A DNA stretch of 20,517 bases, from contig PAYV01000023.1 of NCBI GenBank assembly GCA_002715305.1, positions 1 through 20,517 on the forward strand, written 5' to 3'. Under the pieces are notes generated by a model that was given only the letters and a program-made list of their open reading frames with translations, was not told the DNA's origin and made no database searches. Below, one piece after another: positions 6,979 through 15,692 of the stretch. Source of the DNA: Rickettsiales bacterium. Lineage in GTDB: Bacteria > Pseudomonadota > Alphaproteobacteria > Methylaequorales > Methylaequoraceae. How positions within the stretch are numbered: the stretch's first letter is position 1; the number at the start of each line of letters is the position of its first letter. Both the position numbers and the translations under genes were made by a program.

Positions 6979-7257
6979 TTATGATTTTTCCCTAATAAAG
7001 TCTCTTGGTCCTTCAAAAGACTGTATTTTAATATTTGGATTTTCTTTCATTTTATTTATATATATAGCCTTTGATTTTTCAGCTGATTCTTTGCTGTCAA
7101 ATTTTAAAATTACTACGGATTGTGTCTCACTAATTTCAATAGATTCAATTGAAATAATGCCCGGAATGGTATTTATCATTTCATGCTTTGCTAAAGATTT
7201 CATTGCATCTGCTTCAATCTTTGATGAAAATGTTATGTTATTTACTCTTATATACAT
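6979..7257 (-). CDS. Small dimeric alpha/beta-barrel protein (ABM-like), function unknown
   Basis: The 92-residue protein has the beta-alpha-beta-beta-alpha-beta pattern of ferredoxin-like dimeric barrels such as antibiotic biosynthesis monooxygenase-like proteins: MYIRVNNITFSS, a helix EADAMKSLAKHEMI, TIPGIISIESIEIS, SVVILKFDSKESAEKSKAIYINKM, and KIQSFEGPRDFI. The PGIISIE segment followed by VVILKFDSKE fits this fold. No catalytic residues can be assigned. It lies 43 bp downstream of nth on the same strand and may be cotranscribed. Confidence is good that it is a gene, moderate for the fold and absent for function. Confidence 0.65.
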   Translation of the reverse strand: MYIRVNNITFSSKIEADAMKSLAKHEMINTIPGIISIESIEISETQSVVILKFDSKESAEKSKAIYINKMKENPNIKIQSFEGPRDFIREKS

Positions 7258-7300
7258 ATTCTTAATATTACTATAATTAATTAATTTATATAAAAATCAA

Positions 7301-7951
7301 TTATTTTTTTGTTCTTATTGGTTTGGTTCTTTTAGGATTGCAATACTTACAAATTTTACATTGTAATCCATAACATTCCCTGGCTTTGCAATATTCTCTA
7401 CCATAAAAAATTATTTGTAGATGAAGTTTATTCCATAATTTTTCTGGAAATAATTTTTTTAAATCTTTTTCTGTTTGTTTTACATTTTTTCCAATAGTTA
7501 ATCCCCAACGTTGAGCTAATCGATGAATATGAGTGTCAACTGGAAATGCAGGATGCCCGAACCCTTGAGACATAACTACACTTGCTGTTTTATGACCTAC
7601 TCCAGGAAGTTTTTCTAAATCACTAAAATTATTTGGTACCTCTCCATTGAATTTTTTAACTAAAATTTTTGATAAATTAAATATTGCCTTAGATTTTTGA
7701 GGAGCTAAGCCGCAGGGTCTAATTACATTATAAATATCATTTAGTGGAATTTTTTCCATTTTGAAAGGATCATTAGCTCTTTTGAATAGAAATGGAGTGA
7801 CTCTATTAACCCTTTCATCGGTGCATTGCGCGCTTAAAAGGACAGCTATCAGAAGTTCATATATATTATTATGATTAAGTGGTATTGGAGTTTTAGGATA
7901 AATTCTCTCTAAAGTTTTTGTTATGTATTTTACTTTATCAATTTTTCTCAT
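7301..7951 (-). CDS. nth: Endonuclease III (base-excision repair glycosylase/AP lyase)
   Basis: A 216-residue member of the HhH-GPD family that removes oxidised pyrimidines and cleaves AP sites. It has LLSAQCTDERVN near the N-terminus, the helix-hairpin-helix LPGVGHKTA with the Schiff-base lysine, and the catalytic Asp in VDTHIHRLAQRWG. Length matches E. coli Nth (211). The C-terminal iron-sulfur region is unusual: instead of C-x6-C-x2-C-x5-C it reads CKARECYGLQCKICKYC, that is C-x4-C-x4-C-x2-C-x2-C. Five cysteines remain, so a cluster with shifted ligands is possible. It is transcribed away from the 650-residue unknown gene, sharing a 157-bp divergent intergenic region. Confidence 0.95.
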   Translation of the reverse strand: MRKIDKVKYITKTLERIYPKTPIPLNHNNIYELLIAVLLSAQCTDERVNRVTPFLFKRANDPFKMEKIPLNDIYNVIRPCGLAPQKSKAIFNLSKILVKKFNGEVPNNFSDLEKLPGVGHKTASVVMSQGFGHPAFPVDTHIHRLAQRWGLTIGKNVKQTEKDLKKLFPEKLWNKLHLQIIFYGREYCKARECYGLQCKICKYCNPKRTKPIRTKK

Positions 7952-8060
7952 ATAAAATTTAAATATAAATTATATTATATCCTCCAAAAAGAAACTCAGT
8001 ATTTATTAAAATAAATATTCAGAAAACTTATTTTAAAATTATAACTGAATAATTTAAATC

Positions 8061-8089
8061 TTGAAAAATAGTCTCTGATTTTTTATAAA
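8061..8089 (+). promoter_or_regulatory. Sigma70-like promoter for the 650-residue protein gene
   Basis: TTGAAA (8061-8066) and TATAAA (8084-8089) are separated by exactly 17 bp. Predicted transcription start is about 8096, leaving a leader of only about 12 nt before the ATG at 8109. The rest of the 7952-8108 gap is AT-rich with no recognisable gene. Confidence 0.6.
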
Positions 8090-8096
8090 CTATTGT

Positions 8097-8108
8097 AATT
8101 GTACAATT
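8097..8108. promoter_or_regulatory. 12-bp palindrome at predicted transcript start, possible operator
   Basis: AATTGTACAATT is a perfect palindrome filling the space between the predicted start of transcription and the ATG of the 650-residue protein gene. A dimeric repressor site is a plausible reading; the position where a ribosome binding site would be expected is occupied by it. Confidence 0.4.
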
Positions 8109-10061
8109 ATGGAAGAGATACTTGAAATAAGAGATGGTTGTAAAACTCCATTACAACTTCTAAAGAGTAAGGCTTTTAGCCGTTATCTAAGTATTTATAA
8201 AAAACAGTTTATTAAAGAATTAAAAGTAAGGGAAGATTCAGAACAAAAAGAAGAAATTGTTCATAAAATTGAATTTATTGAAGATATAGATCGTTTAGCT
8301 TTTATTGAAATTTTTGAAAGTGATGAATCTCTTTCGTCATCTGAGTTAGCAAAACATAAAGAGGTGATTAGATTTTTAGAGGGTTTATTTCATCATTATA
8401 GAAAAAAATCTTATACGAGGTTAATCAAACTTCATGATAATATATTAAATTCAAAGGAGAGTGCTGAATCAATTAAAGATAGGATTTCTAATAGGGCAAA
8501 TAAACTTACAGATTTGATTCTTGAGACGAGAAGAGTTCTCTTAACAAAGGTTGGTTTCAGTGTTGGTGTTAGAAGAAGTCAGGGTTTGGAGTGTCAACCA
8601 AATGTCACCTGTGGTGAAATTTCTGGTAAGAATATTGATCTACCATCGATATATAAAAAATTAAGTGAAGTTCCTTTAACTACACATGCAGATATGAGAA
8701 CTGGCATTCATTACACTACACATGCTAATAAAAGAGCTTTTCCATTTTTTGCACTAAATCATAATCCATTTAAAGATAGTAGGTTTAATCCTGAAGAGTA
8801 TGTAGCTATTCCATTTGAAGTTGGCCAATGGAATATTATTGCTTATATTCACAAATCAAGAGGTTGCATTGAGTTAGAACCTGGATTGTTAAATTTATTT
8901 CCATTTTCTAAGGTCAGGAAATTAGTAAAAAATAAGCCTGATGGTGTTTTCATTTTTGGGTGTCCACACTCAACTATGGATGATTTGGGATATTACTATG
9001 ATAAGAAAAATAAATTATTGGTTGGGTTAATTCCAAACATTGATGATTGCAAATATTTTGGTTACGGAAAAAAACCAATACTAACCCTACATAATGTGCT
9101 TTGTATTTTAAATAATCAAATGCCATTACATTGTGGTTGTACTAGATATGTTGTTAGATTTGATTCAAAAACTGGTGAGCCATATATATTTGATTCTTTT
9201 GTAAAAGCTGATGATATGGGTAGGGCTACATTCTTAAATAATGGATTTTCAAAAAATGGTAGTATACCGTTTTTCTATGGTACTGAAACAGGCGCATTTG
9301 CATGTTTAGATGGATTCAGCGAATACACTAAAATGCAGATGGAGGGTAGAGAGATTGGATATAATAAGCATGCTGGAACAAATGCTAGACAAATTGTCCC
9401 AGTTACAGATTACTCTGAAGTCTCAACCGGTTCAGAATTGGATACTCTTTTGTATTTAAATAATTATGATTTAATAAAACCAGGACAATCTTGCATGGAT
9501 GTAGACATGTCAGTAGATGAAGCATTAGAACATTTTCGAAAAGGTGCTAGAGTTGCTGCCGGCAGTACTCAGACACACAGAGGCAAGATTGAGATTAGTT
9601 ATTGGGCAAATCCTTTTCCATTGTTGAAAGATAAAGATTGGAAAGATCTTCCAGAACATTCAGACTTATCAGAAAAGTTCAAAACTATAGAGAAGAAATT
9701 TTTTGATATCATTAAAAAGAGGGTTAAGTCTGGTTTAATGAAGATTGGAGTGGCACATAGTATGTTGATGGCAGGATGTTATGCTAAAAACACTGATTCA
9801 AAACTCTCTAAATATGGTTTTAATGATAGAGAGCAAGTTGAACATGAAGGACCAGAAAGAGCAGCTAGGGATATGATTAATTTAATTAAACAAACTGCGG
9901 TCCAGAAAAAAGAACTAACTAAAACTAACCTAAAAGAAATTGATATTACTGTAGCCATGGTAGGTGATAGCAGAACAGGAAAATCCGAAATGGCTGAGAA
10001 AATGGAAGAAGTATTAAGTATGAAAGGTGCTAAGTCTAGCTCAGGCAAAACAATAAATTAA
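8109..10061 (+). CDS. Unknown 650-residue protein with C-terminal P-loop
   Basis: I do not recognise this family with certainty. Residues 1-145 are charged and helical. Residues 150-350 carry conserved-looking Cys/His groups: C162/C168, H193/H201/H205 in HADMRTGIHYTTHANKRAFPFF, FGCPHSTMDD (284-292) and MPLHCGC (339-345). At 619-627 is GDSRTGKSE, a Walker A motif of the GDSGxGKSE form seen in HPr kinase/PEP carboxykinase-like proteins, but only 23 residues follow it, too few for the rest of such a nucleotide-binding domain. PEPCK also has an MHCSAN segment before its P-loop, which MPLHCGC faintly resembles. A large DUF family with a PEPCK-like P-loop (I considered DUF4914) is possible but unverified. 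No signal peptide or membrane helix is seen. The gene has its own promoter and palindrome upstream and an AT-rich hairpin terminator downstream. A gene loss of the C-terminal end is an alternative. Confidence 0.8.
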   Translation: MEEILEIRDGCKTPLQLLKSKAFSRYLSIYKKQFIKELKVREDSEQKEEIVHKIEFIEDIDRLAFIEIFESDESLSSSELAKHKEVIRFLEGLFHHYRKKSYTRLIKLHDNILNSKESAESIKDRISNRANKLTDLILETRRVLLTKVGFSVGVRRSQGLECQPNVTCGEISGKNIDLPSIYKKLSEVPLTTHADMRTGIHYTTHANKRAFPFFALNHNPFKDSRFNPEEYVAIPFEVGQWNIIAYIHKSRGCIELEPGLLNLFPFSKVRKLVKNKPDGVFIFGCPHSTMDDLGYYYDKKNKLLVGLIPNIDDCKYFGYGKKPILTLHNVLCILNNQMPLHCGCTRYVVRFDSKTGEPYIFDSFVKADDMGRATFLNNGFSKNGSIPFFYGTETGAFACLDGFSEYTKMQMEGREIGYNKHAGTNARQIVPVTDYSEVSTGSELDTLLYLNNYDLIKPGQSCMDVDMSVDEALEHFRKGARVAAGSTQTHRGKIEISYWANPFPLLKDKDWKDLPEHSDLSEKFKTIEKKFFDIIKKRVKSGLMKIGVAHSMLMAGCYAKNTDSKLSKYGFNDREQVEHEGPERAARDMINLIKQTAVQKKELTKTNLKEIDITVAMVGDSRTGKSEMAEKMEEVLSMKGAKSSSGKTIN

Positions 10062-10150
10062 AAATATTTAATAATTGTTAAATAATACAGTTGCAAAAAT
10101 AAAAATGTATTTTATAAAAGCCATAGTTAATAATTTGTATTTTGTATTTT

Positions 10151-10175
10151 AGTACATATAAATGTACTTTTTTTT
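10151..10175 (+). terminator. Probable intrinsic terminator after the 650-residue protein gene
   Basis: AGTACAT (10151-10157) pairs perfectly with ATGTACT (10162-10168) around a 4-nt ATAA loop and is followed by a run of eight T residues. The stem is AT-rich, so it is weaker than a GC-rich one. It lies in the 139-bp gap before the CBS gene, which contains nothing else recognisable. Confidence 0.55.
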
Positions 10176-10200
10176 AACCAATTAATTTTTTGGAGTTATT

Positions 10201-10713
10201 ATGAAAATATGCGATAGACCTGAATTTAAAAGTAAAAAACCCCCATTAACATTCCTAGAAAATGATCAAGTTTTGTCTGCAGTTAAACTAATGTCAAAGG
10301 AAAACTTTGGTTCGGTTGTTATTGTTGACAAACAAAATAAAGTTAAGGGCATTGTAACTGAAAGAGACTTAATGAAAAGACTATTAAATGGTTCGAAAAA
10401 TCCAAAAACAACAAAATTAAAGGATATTATGACTTCTCCAGTTAAAGTGGCTGATCAAAATGATAATCTTGTAAGTTGGTTAAGACAGATGTCAAATGAA
10501 AGATTTAGACATTTGCCTGTTGTTGATAAAGCTGGTAAATTGATAAACATAATGTCACAAGGTGATTTTGTTTCATATACATGGCCAAATTTGCTTTATC
10601 AAGTTAAGGAAATGTCAAAACAAGACTATTTTAGAGTTAATCAAGTAGTTGTAATCGTTTTTGGGATTTTGATATATACGTTGATCCTATATTTTGGTAT
10701 TAAATTAATTTAA
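10201..10713 (+). CDS. Two-CBS-domain protein with C-terminal membrane anchor
   Basis: The 170-residue protein contains two CBS motifs: residues about 10-65 (LENDQVLSAVKLMSKENFGSVVIVD...VKGIVTERDLMKRL) and about 75-130 (DIMTSPVKVADQNDNLVSWLRQMSNERFRHLPVVD...INIMSQGDFV). Such pairs bind adenosine nucleotides and regulate a partner. Residues about 147-169 (VVVIVFGILIYTLILYFGIKLI) form one hydrophobic helix, which would tether the sensor to the inner membrane by its C-terminus. GGAG at 10192-10195 supports the start. The stop lies 3 bp from the convergent ligase stop. No partner transporter or enzyme is obvious; the 650-residue gene upstream is a candidate only by proximity. Confidence 0.88.
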   Translation: MKICDRPEFKSKKPPLTFLENDQVLSAVKLMSKENFGSVVIVDKQNKVKGIVTERDLMKRLLNGSKNPKTTKLKDIMTSPVKVADQNDNLVSWLRQMSNERFRHLPVVDKAGKLINIMSQGDFVSYTWPNLLYQVKEMSKQDYFRVNQVVVIVFGILIYTLILYFGIKLI

Positions 10714-10716
10714 ATT

Positions 10717-12294
10717 TCAAGGTTCAATTTTAAACGTTTCAATTATTGAACTTAATTGTTCTACTTCAGATATGGGTTTATCCCATCTAATATTTGATAT
10801 TCTTGGAAATCTTAACGCAAGTCCTGATTTATGTCTTTTACTCCTACTAATTTCATCAAAAGCAACCTCTAATACTATTTTTTTTCTTACTTCTCTAACA
10901 GGACCAAATTTTTTAATAGTATTATTTCTAACGAATTTATCTAGTTCATAAAGTTCATTATTAGTGAATCCTGAGTAAGCTTTTCCAATTGGAACTAAAT
11001 CTTTTTGATTCCATATTCCAAACGTGAAATCTGAATAAAAAGAACTCCTTTTACCATGACCTCTTTGTGCATACATTAAAATTGCATCAATAAATTTTGG
11101 ATCTCTTTTCCATTTAAACCAAAAGCCTTTTGGTCTTCCTGATATGTAGGCACTAGTTATTCTTTTTAGCATGATACCCTCGTAGTTTTTTGTTGAAATA
11201 CCAAGGTTTCTTTGTTTTTTAAGATCCTCTAAATTTTTAAACTTTATCATTTCAGAAAGATCAATTTTTTGAAAATTATTTTCTTTATGCCATTTTTCTA
11301 ATATTTTTCTTCTTAAATAAAAATCTTTTTTTCGAAGATCATTGTTTTTATAAAAAAGAATATCGTAAACTTTGATAAAAGAAGGGTATTTTTCAATTAT
11401 CTTTGATGTTACTTTCTTCCTATTTAATCTTTGCTGAAGATCATTAAAAGAACTAGGTATAAATTTTTTTCCAACTAATAATTCTCCATCAATTACGACT
11501 TCATTTTCAGATTTAAAAGATAATTCAGGAAAAGATTCACTTAAAATTTCTCCATTTCTAGAAAAAATTTTTGTATTATCTTTTGATATTATTATTTGTA
11601 CTCTAACTCCATCCCATTTCCACTCAGCACAAAAATCTAATGGATTAATTATTTTCATATCCTTTTCCATATTTATTGGATTTGCTAGCATTAGTGGATG
11701 AAAGATATCATGATTGTTAATTTTTGGCTCGGCTGAAATTCCATCAAGCCAATTAAATAAATTTTGGTATGGTGGTTTTAATCCGTGCCATATTCTCTCT
11801 ATTTTTTCAAGAGATTTACCACTGTAATGAGATAAAGAAATTTTTGCTAGTTTTTCTGAAAAACCGATTCTTAAACCTCCTGAAATAAGTTTTATTATTG
11901 TCCATCTTTCTGTTGTATCGGCTATATCTAAATTTCTTATAATATAATTTGATATATCTTTTTGATTTAAACTTTCTGTAGTTTTAATAAATCTAGACAA
12001 AGAGGGTAATTTACCATTTTGTTTATTGGGCCAAATCAGAGATATTGTTTCTGCAAGATCTCCAATATAGTCATATGAGAGATCAAAAAGAATTGGATCA
12101 ACTTTTTTTTTTGTTATTTCCTTTAGGTTTGAACTTGTTATTTTAGCAATCTTTAAATTTCCAGTTAATATTGCTAATGCAAACCCCCTTTCAGGGTCTT
12201 TAGAATTTTTAAAGAATTGTGAGATAATGGATATTTTTGAATTTCTTGATGGAGTGAATATTATTCTTTCAAGTAAATTTGAAAAATCTTTCAT
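10717..12294 (-). CDS. Ligase-associated ATP-dependent DNA ligase
   Basis: A 525-residue ATP-dependent DNA ligase. Residues 1-200 are the helical DNA-binding domain. The adenylation motif is EWKWDGVR with Lys226 as the nucleotide acceptor; VIDGELLVG, YEGIMLKR and FWFKWKRD are later nucleotidyltransferase motifs; the OB-fold region ends with FDEISRSKRHKSGLALRFPRI, a stretch typical of the bacterial ligase-associated family (TIGR04120). It seals nicks using ATP and is accessory to the NAD-dependent replicative ligase. Its ATG overlaps the stop of the upstream exonuclease gene (ATGA at 12291-12294), so the two are translationally coupled and probably act on the same DNA ends. Confidence 0.95.
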   Translation of the reverse strand: MKDFSNLLERIIFTPSRNSKISIISQFFKNSKDPERGFALAILTGNLKIAKITSSNLKEITKKKVDPILFDLSYDYIGDLAETISLIWPNKQNGKLPSLSRFIKTTESLNQKDISNYIIRNLDIADTTERWTIIKLISGGLRIGFSEKLAKISLSHYSGKSLEKIERIWHGLKPPYQNLFNWLDGISAEPKINNHDIFHPLMLANPINMEKDMKIINPLDFCAEWKWDGVRVQIIISKDNTKIFSRNGEILSESFPELSFKSENEVVIDGELLVGKKFIPSSFNDLQQRLNRKKVTSKIIEKYPSFIKVYDILFYKNNDLRKKDFYLRRKILEKWHKENNFQKIDLSEMIKFKNLEDLKKQRNLGISTKNYEGIMLKRITSAYISGRPKGFWFKWKRDPKFIDAILMYAQRGHGKRSSFYSDFTFGIWNQKDLVPIGKAYSGFTNNELYELDKFVRNNTIKKFGPVREVRKKIVLEVAFDEISRSKRHKSGLALRFPRISNIRWDKPISEVEQLSSIIETFKIEP

Positions 12295-13277
12295 TGCTCA
12301 ACCTCTTCATCTCTTCCAATAATTGATAATGGTTTTGCATTAAGTCCATGAATATTGCACCATCTTAAAAGTCCATCTTCTCTTCCATGAGTAATCCAAA
12401 TATTTTCAGCATTAGTTTCTTTTATTGTTTGTGTTAATTCATTCCAATCAGAATGATCTGAGATTATTAATGGCATTTCAATAAGATTTTGTTTGACTCG
12501 TTGTTTTATACACATCCATCCAGATGCTTGCGAAATTATGCAATTGCCAAATCTTCTGGACCATCTGTCACGCAAAGCAGAAGGTGGACATAAAATTAAT
12601 TTATTTGTAAAGTTTTTTTTTTTTGAATCTATTTTTTCAATCTCTCCAAGTTTTATACCTTGATTTTCATAATATTTACATAGTTTTTCCATAGCTCCAT
12701 GAATGTAAATTTTTTCTGTGTAACCACCTTCTCTTAAAAGTTTTATTAATCTTTGAGCTTTACCTAAGGCATAAACACCAAGTAAGTGATTTCTTCCATT
12801 ATTTTGTTTTAGAGAATTAATTATTTTTTTTATTTCTTCATTAGGTTTTGGATGACAAAAAATAGGTAAACCAAATGTTGCTTCTGTTACCAATGTATTA
12901 CATTTGATTAATTCAAACTCTCTTACTGTAGGATCCTTTTTTGTCTTATAATCTCCAGTAACTAAAACTTTATAACCATTTTTATTCAATAAAATTTGAG
13001 AACTACCAAGTATATGTCCTGATGGAAATAATGAAATTTCTATATCATCTATTTTAATTTTTTCACCGTATTTAAGTTCTTGAAAAGATTTTGCACAATT
13101 TTCTCCATATCTTAATTTCATCAGTTGAATAGTTTGTTTGGTTGCTAAAACATTCTTGTGTCCTGATCTAGCATGATCTGAATGCGCATGTGTTATAATA
13201 GCTTTATCAACTGGTAAAGGTGGGTCGATATATACATTAATAGGTACTATATTTAAATTATGATTAATGAATTCCAT
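12291..13277 (-). CDS. Ligase-associated metallo-beta-lactamase/beta-CASP DNA exonuclease
   Basis: The 328-residue protein has the metallo-beta-lactamase metal motif THAHSDHARSGH (residues 29-40), FPSGHILGSSQI, VTGDYK, and later beta-CASP segments, matching the SNM1-like exonuclease family found beside bacterial ATP-dependent ligases (TIGR04122). It is expected to process DNA ends or damaged strands before ligation. The N-terminus (YIDPPLPVDKAIITHAHSDHA) begins about 10 residues before the usual family core, and ATG at 13277 is the only sensible start. That start overlaps the divergent helicase gene by 18 bp, and no ribosome binding site is seen. Confidence 0.94.
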   Translation of the reverse strand: MEFINHNLNIVPINVYIDPPLPVDKAIITHAHSDHARSGHKNVLATKQTIQLMKLRYGENCAKSFQELKYGEKIKIDDIEISLFPSGHILGSSQILLNKNGYKVLVTGDYKTKKDPTVREFELIKCNTLVTEATFGLPIFCHPKPNEEIKKIINSLKQNNGRNHLLGVYALGKAQRLIKLLREGGYTEKIYIHGAMEKLCKYYENQGIKLGEIEKIDSKKKNFTNKLILCPPSALRDRWSRRFGNCIISQASGWMCIKQRVKQNLIEMPLIISDHSDWNELTQTIKETNAENIWITHGREDGLLRWCNIHGLNAKPLSIIGRDEEVEQ

Positions 13278-15692
13278 CTTATAAAAAAATTAAAACTAGA
13301 TAATCATATAATTACAAATTGGTTTAAAATAAAGGGTTGGTCGTATTATAAACATCAATTACAAACTTTTGATAAAATTAAAAATCATAAAGATGTTCTT
13401 TTAATTTCACCAACTGGATCTGGAAAAACACTTGCAGGTTTTTTGCCATCTCTGTGTGATTTAATTCCTAATAAAGATACTAATTATCTTCATACTCTAT
13501 ATATTTCACCTTTAAAATCGTTGACCTATGATATTGAAAAAAATTTACTTGAGCCAATTAAAGAATTGAAGCTTGATATATCTGTTGAAAGTAGAACAGG
13601 AGATACAAATTATTCTAAAAAGAAAAATCAGTTACTTGTACCTCCTCAGATTCTGGCAACAACAATTGAATCTTTTGTATTGTTAATGTCTCATCCAAAT
13701 TACAAAGATTTTTTTAAAAATTTGAAATTTTTAATCATTGATGAGGTGCATACTGTAACTAATACTAAAAGAGGGGAACTACTTTCGCTTAACTTAGCAA
13801 GACTTTCTGGGTTTAACCAAAAATTTCAAAAAATCCTATTATCAGCTACAGCGCCAAATAATAAAGATATAATAAACTATTTTTCTTCAAAAAATGGACA
13901 GATTATTTGTTCAAAAATTAAGAAAAAAAAAGAGATAATGATTATTAAATCTCAGAAAAGAATTCCATGGTCAGGTCATATGGCCGAATATGCTGTTGCA
14001 GAAATTTATAATACTGTAGCAAAGAAAAAAAAATCAATTATTTTTGTTAACACAAGAGCGCAGGCAGAACTTCTATTCCATAATCTTTGGAAAATCAATA
14101 AAGACAACTTAAAAATTGCTCTTCACCATGGGAGTTTAGAAAAAAAGTTAAGAATGAAAGTTGAAGATAGTATGGCTAAAAATGAAATAGATTGTATTGT
14201 ATCTACAAGTTCTTTAGAACTCGGTTTGGATTGGTCTAATATTGACTTAATAATAAACGTTGGTTCCCCCAAAGGAGTTACAAGATTAATTCAAAGAATT
14301 GGGAGGGGAAACCATTGTTTAAAAAAAAAATCTAAGGCATTCCTTGTTCCGACCAATAGATTAGAATTTATTGAATGTAACGCAGCAATCGAAGCAATTA
14401 ATGAAAATGATTTAGACTTTTTACCAAATAGAGAAGGTTCTTTGGACGTTTTGGCTCAACATATACTAGGAGTTGCTTGTTCATCTTCTATAAATTCTGA
14501 TAATTTATACAAGAATATAATTGAATCCTGGCCCTATAGAAATTTAAAAAAATCTAGTTTTTTATCGGTATTAAGATTTGTCAAAGATGGTGGATATACT
14601 CTAAAGAGGTATAAGCAATTTTCAAAATTAAAAAAAAATAAAAATGGAGATTATCAAATTTCTTCAAAAAATTTTATTACACAATATAGAATGAATATAG
14701 GAACAATTGTTGAATCACAAATGTTGAAAGTTAAACTTAAAAACAAAACTTTGGGTAATATCGAAGAATGGTTTATTCAGAAGCTAAAAAACGGAGATAC
14801 ATTTATTTTTGGTGGTGAAGTACTAAGTTTTGAAAGTTTAAAATATGATATAGTAAATGTTAAAAAGTCAAAAAATAAATCTCCAAGAATACCATCCTAT
14901 GCTGGAGGAAAAATGCCTTTAACTTCAAAATTATCACAGAGAGTTATTTCAATTATTAATGACAAAGAAAAATGGAACAATCTTCCAACTGATGTAATAA
15001 GATGGTTAGATCTTCAAAAAAAAAAGTCATTGTTACCACCAAAAGATAAATTATTAATAGAATCTTTTCCCAGGAGCAAAGGGAATATTAATGAATTTTA
15101 TTATATATTTTATACCTTTGAAGGAAAAAATGTTAACGATACATTAGGGTTTGTACTTTCAAAATTTTTTCAGAGCAAAGGTTATCAACCTCTTGGTTTT
15201 GTAACAACTGATTATGCTCTTGCATTATGGGTTAATAAAAAAATTTTATTACTAGAAAAAATATTTGATCAAGATGAAATAAAAAAAAGTCTTAATGAAT
15301 GGCTTTATGAATCATCACTTTTTAAAAGAAACTTCAGGAAGGTCGCTACAATTTCAGGTTTAATTGATAGAGGCTTTCCAAATAAAAGAAAAAAAATTTC
15401 TTTTAATTCAGACTTAATTTTTGAAGTACTTATGAAATACGAAAAAGATCATATATTAATCAAGGCAGCAAAAGACGAATCCAAAAGAGACTTAGTCGAA
15501 ATTGATAGACTTTATTTATATTTAGATAGAATTAAAGACAAAATAATTTATAAAAATTTAAATAAAATATCTCCCTTTTCAGTTCCTCTTATGATTGAAA
15601 TAAACAAGGAATTTTTAAATAAAAAGTTAATTGATGAATATTATTTAAATCAATTGGAAAATGAAGTTTTAAAAGAAGTAGGTTTAAATTGA
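13260..15692 (+). CDS. Ligase-associated DEXH-box helicase (Lhr-like)
   Basis: An 810-residue superfamily 2 helicase with Walker A PTGSGKT (51-57), DEVH (161-164), SAT (195-197), and LIQRIGRGNH, followed by the Lhr-type winged-helix region and a long C-terminal domain containing RIPSYAGGKMPLTSKLSQRV. Length is typical of the family linked to bacterial ATP-dependent ligases (TIGR04121). It should unwind DNA or RNA-DNA hybrids in repair. ATG at 13260 lies 20 codons before the conserved WFKIKGW...HQLQTFD, and no in-frame ATG, GTG or TTG alternative occurs between, so the 18-bp divergent overlap with the exonuclease gene appears real. The stop overlaps the PdeM start. Confidence 0.95.
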   Translation: MINEFHLIKKLKLDNHIITNWFKIKGWSYYKHQLQTFDKIKNHKDVLLISPTGSGKTLAGFLPSLCDLIPNKDTNYLHTLYISPLKSLTYDIEKNLLEPIKELKLDISVESRTGDTNYSKKKNQLLVPPQILATTIESFVLLMSHPNYKDFFKNLKFLIIDEVHTVTNTKRGELLSLNLARLSGFNQKFQKILLSATAPNNKDIINYFSSKNGQIICSKIKKKKEIMIIKSQKRIPWSGHMAEYAVAEIYNTVAKKKKSIIFVNTRAQAELLFHNLWKINKDNLKIALHHGSLEKKLRMKVEDSMAKNEIDCIVSTSSLELGLDWSNIDLIINVGSPKGVTRLIQRIGRGNHCLKKKSKAFLVPTNRLEFIECNAAIEAINENDLDFLPNREGSLDVLAQHILGVACSSSINSDNLYKNIIESWPYRNLKKSSFLSVLRFVKDGGYTLKRYKQFSKLKKNKNGDYQISSKNFITQYRMNIGTIVESQMLKVKLKNKTLGNIEEWFIQKLKNGDTFIFGGEVLSFESLKYDIVNVKKSKNKSPRIPSYAGGKMPLTSKLSQRVISIINDKEKWNNLPTDVIRWLDLQKKKSLLPPKDKLLIESFPRSKGNINEFYYIFYTFEGKNVNDTLGFVLSKFFQSKGYQPLGFVTTDYALALWVNKKILLLEKIFDQDEIKKSLNEWLYESSLFKRNFRKVATISGLIDRGFPNKRKKISFNSDLIFEVLMKYEKDHILIKAAKDESKRDLVEIDRLYLYLDRIKDKIIYKNLNKISPFSVPLMIEINKEFLNKKLIDEYYLNQLENEVLKEVGLN

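Noticed and set aside
7091..7276. 61-codon plus-strand open frame over the ABM-like gene
   Set aside because: Antisense shadow of the better supported minus-strand gene.
9779..10048. 89-codon minus-strand open frame inside the 3' end of the 650-residue gene
   Set aside because: Hydrophobic-looking but antisense to coding sequence containing the P-loop; no ribosome binding site or context.
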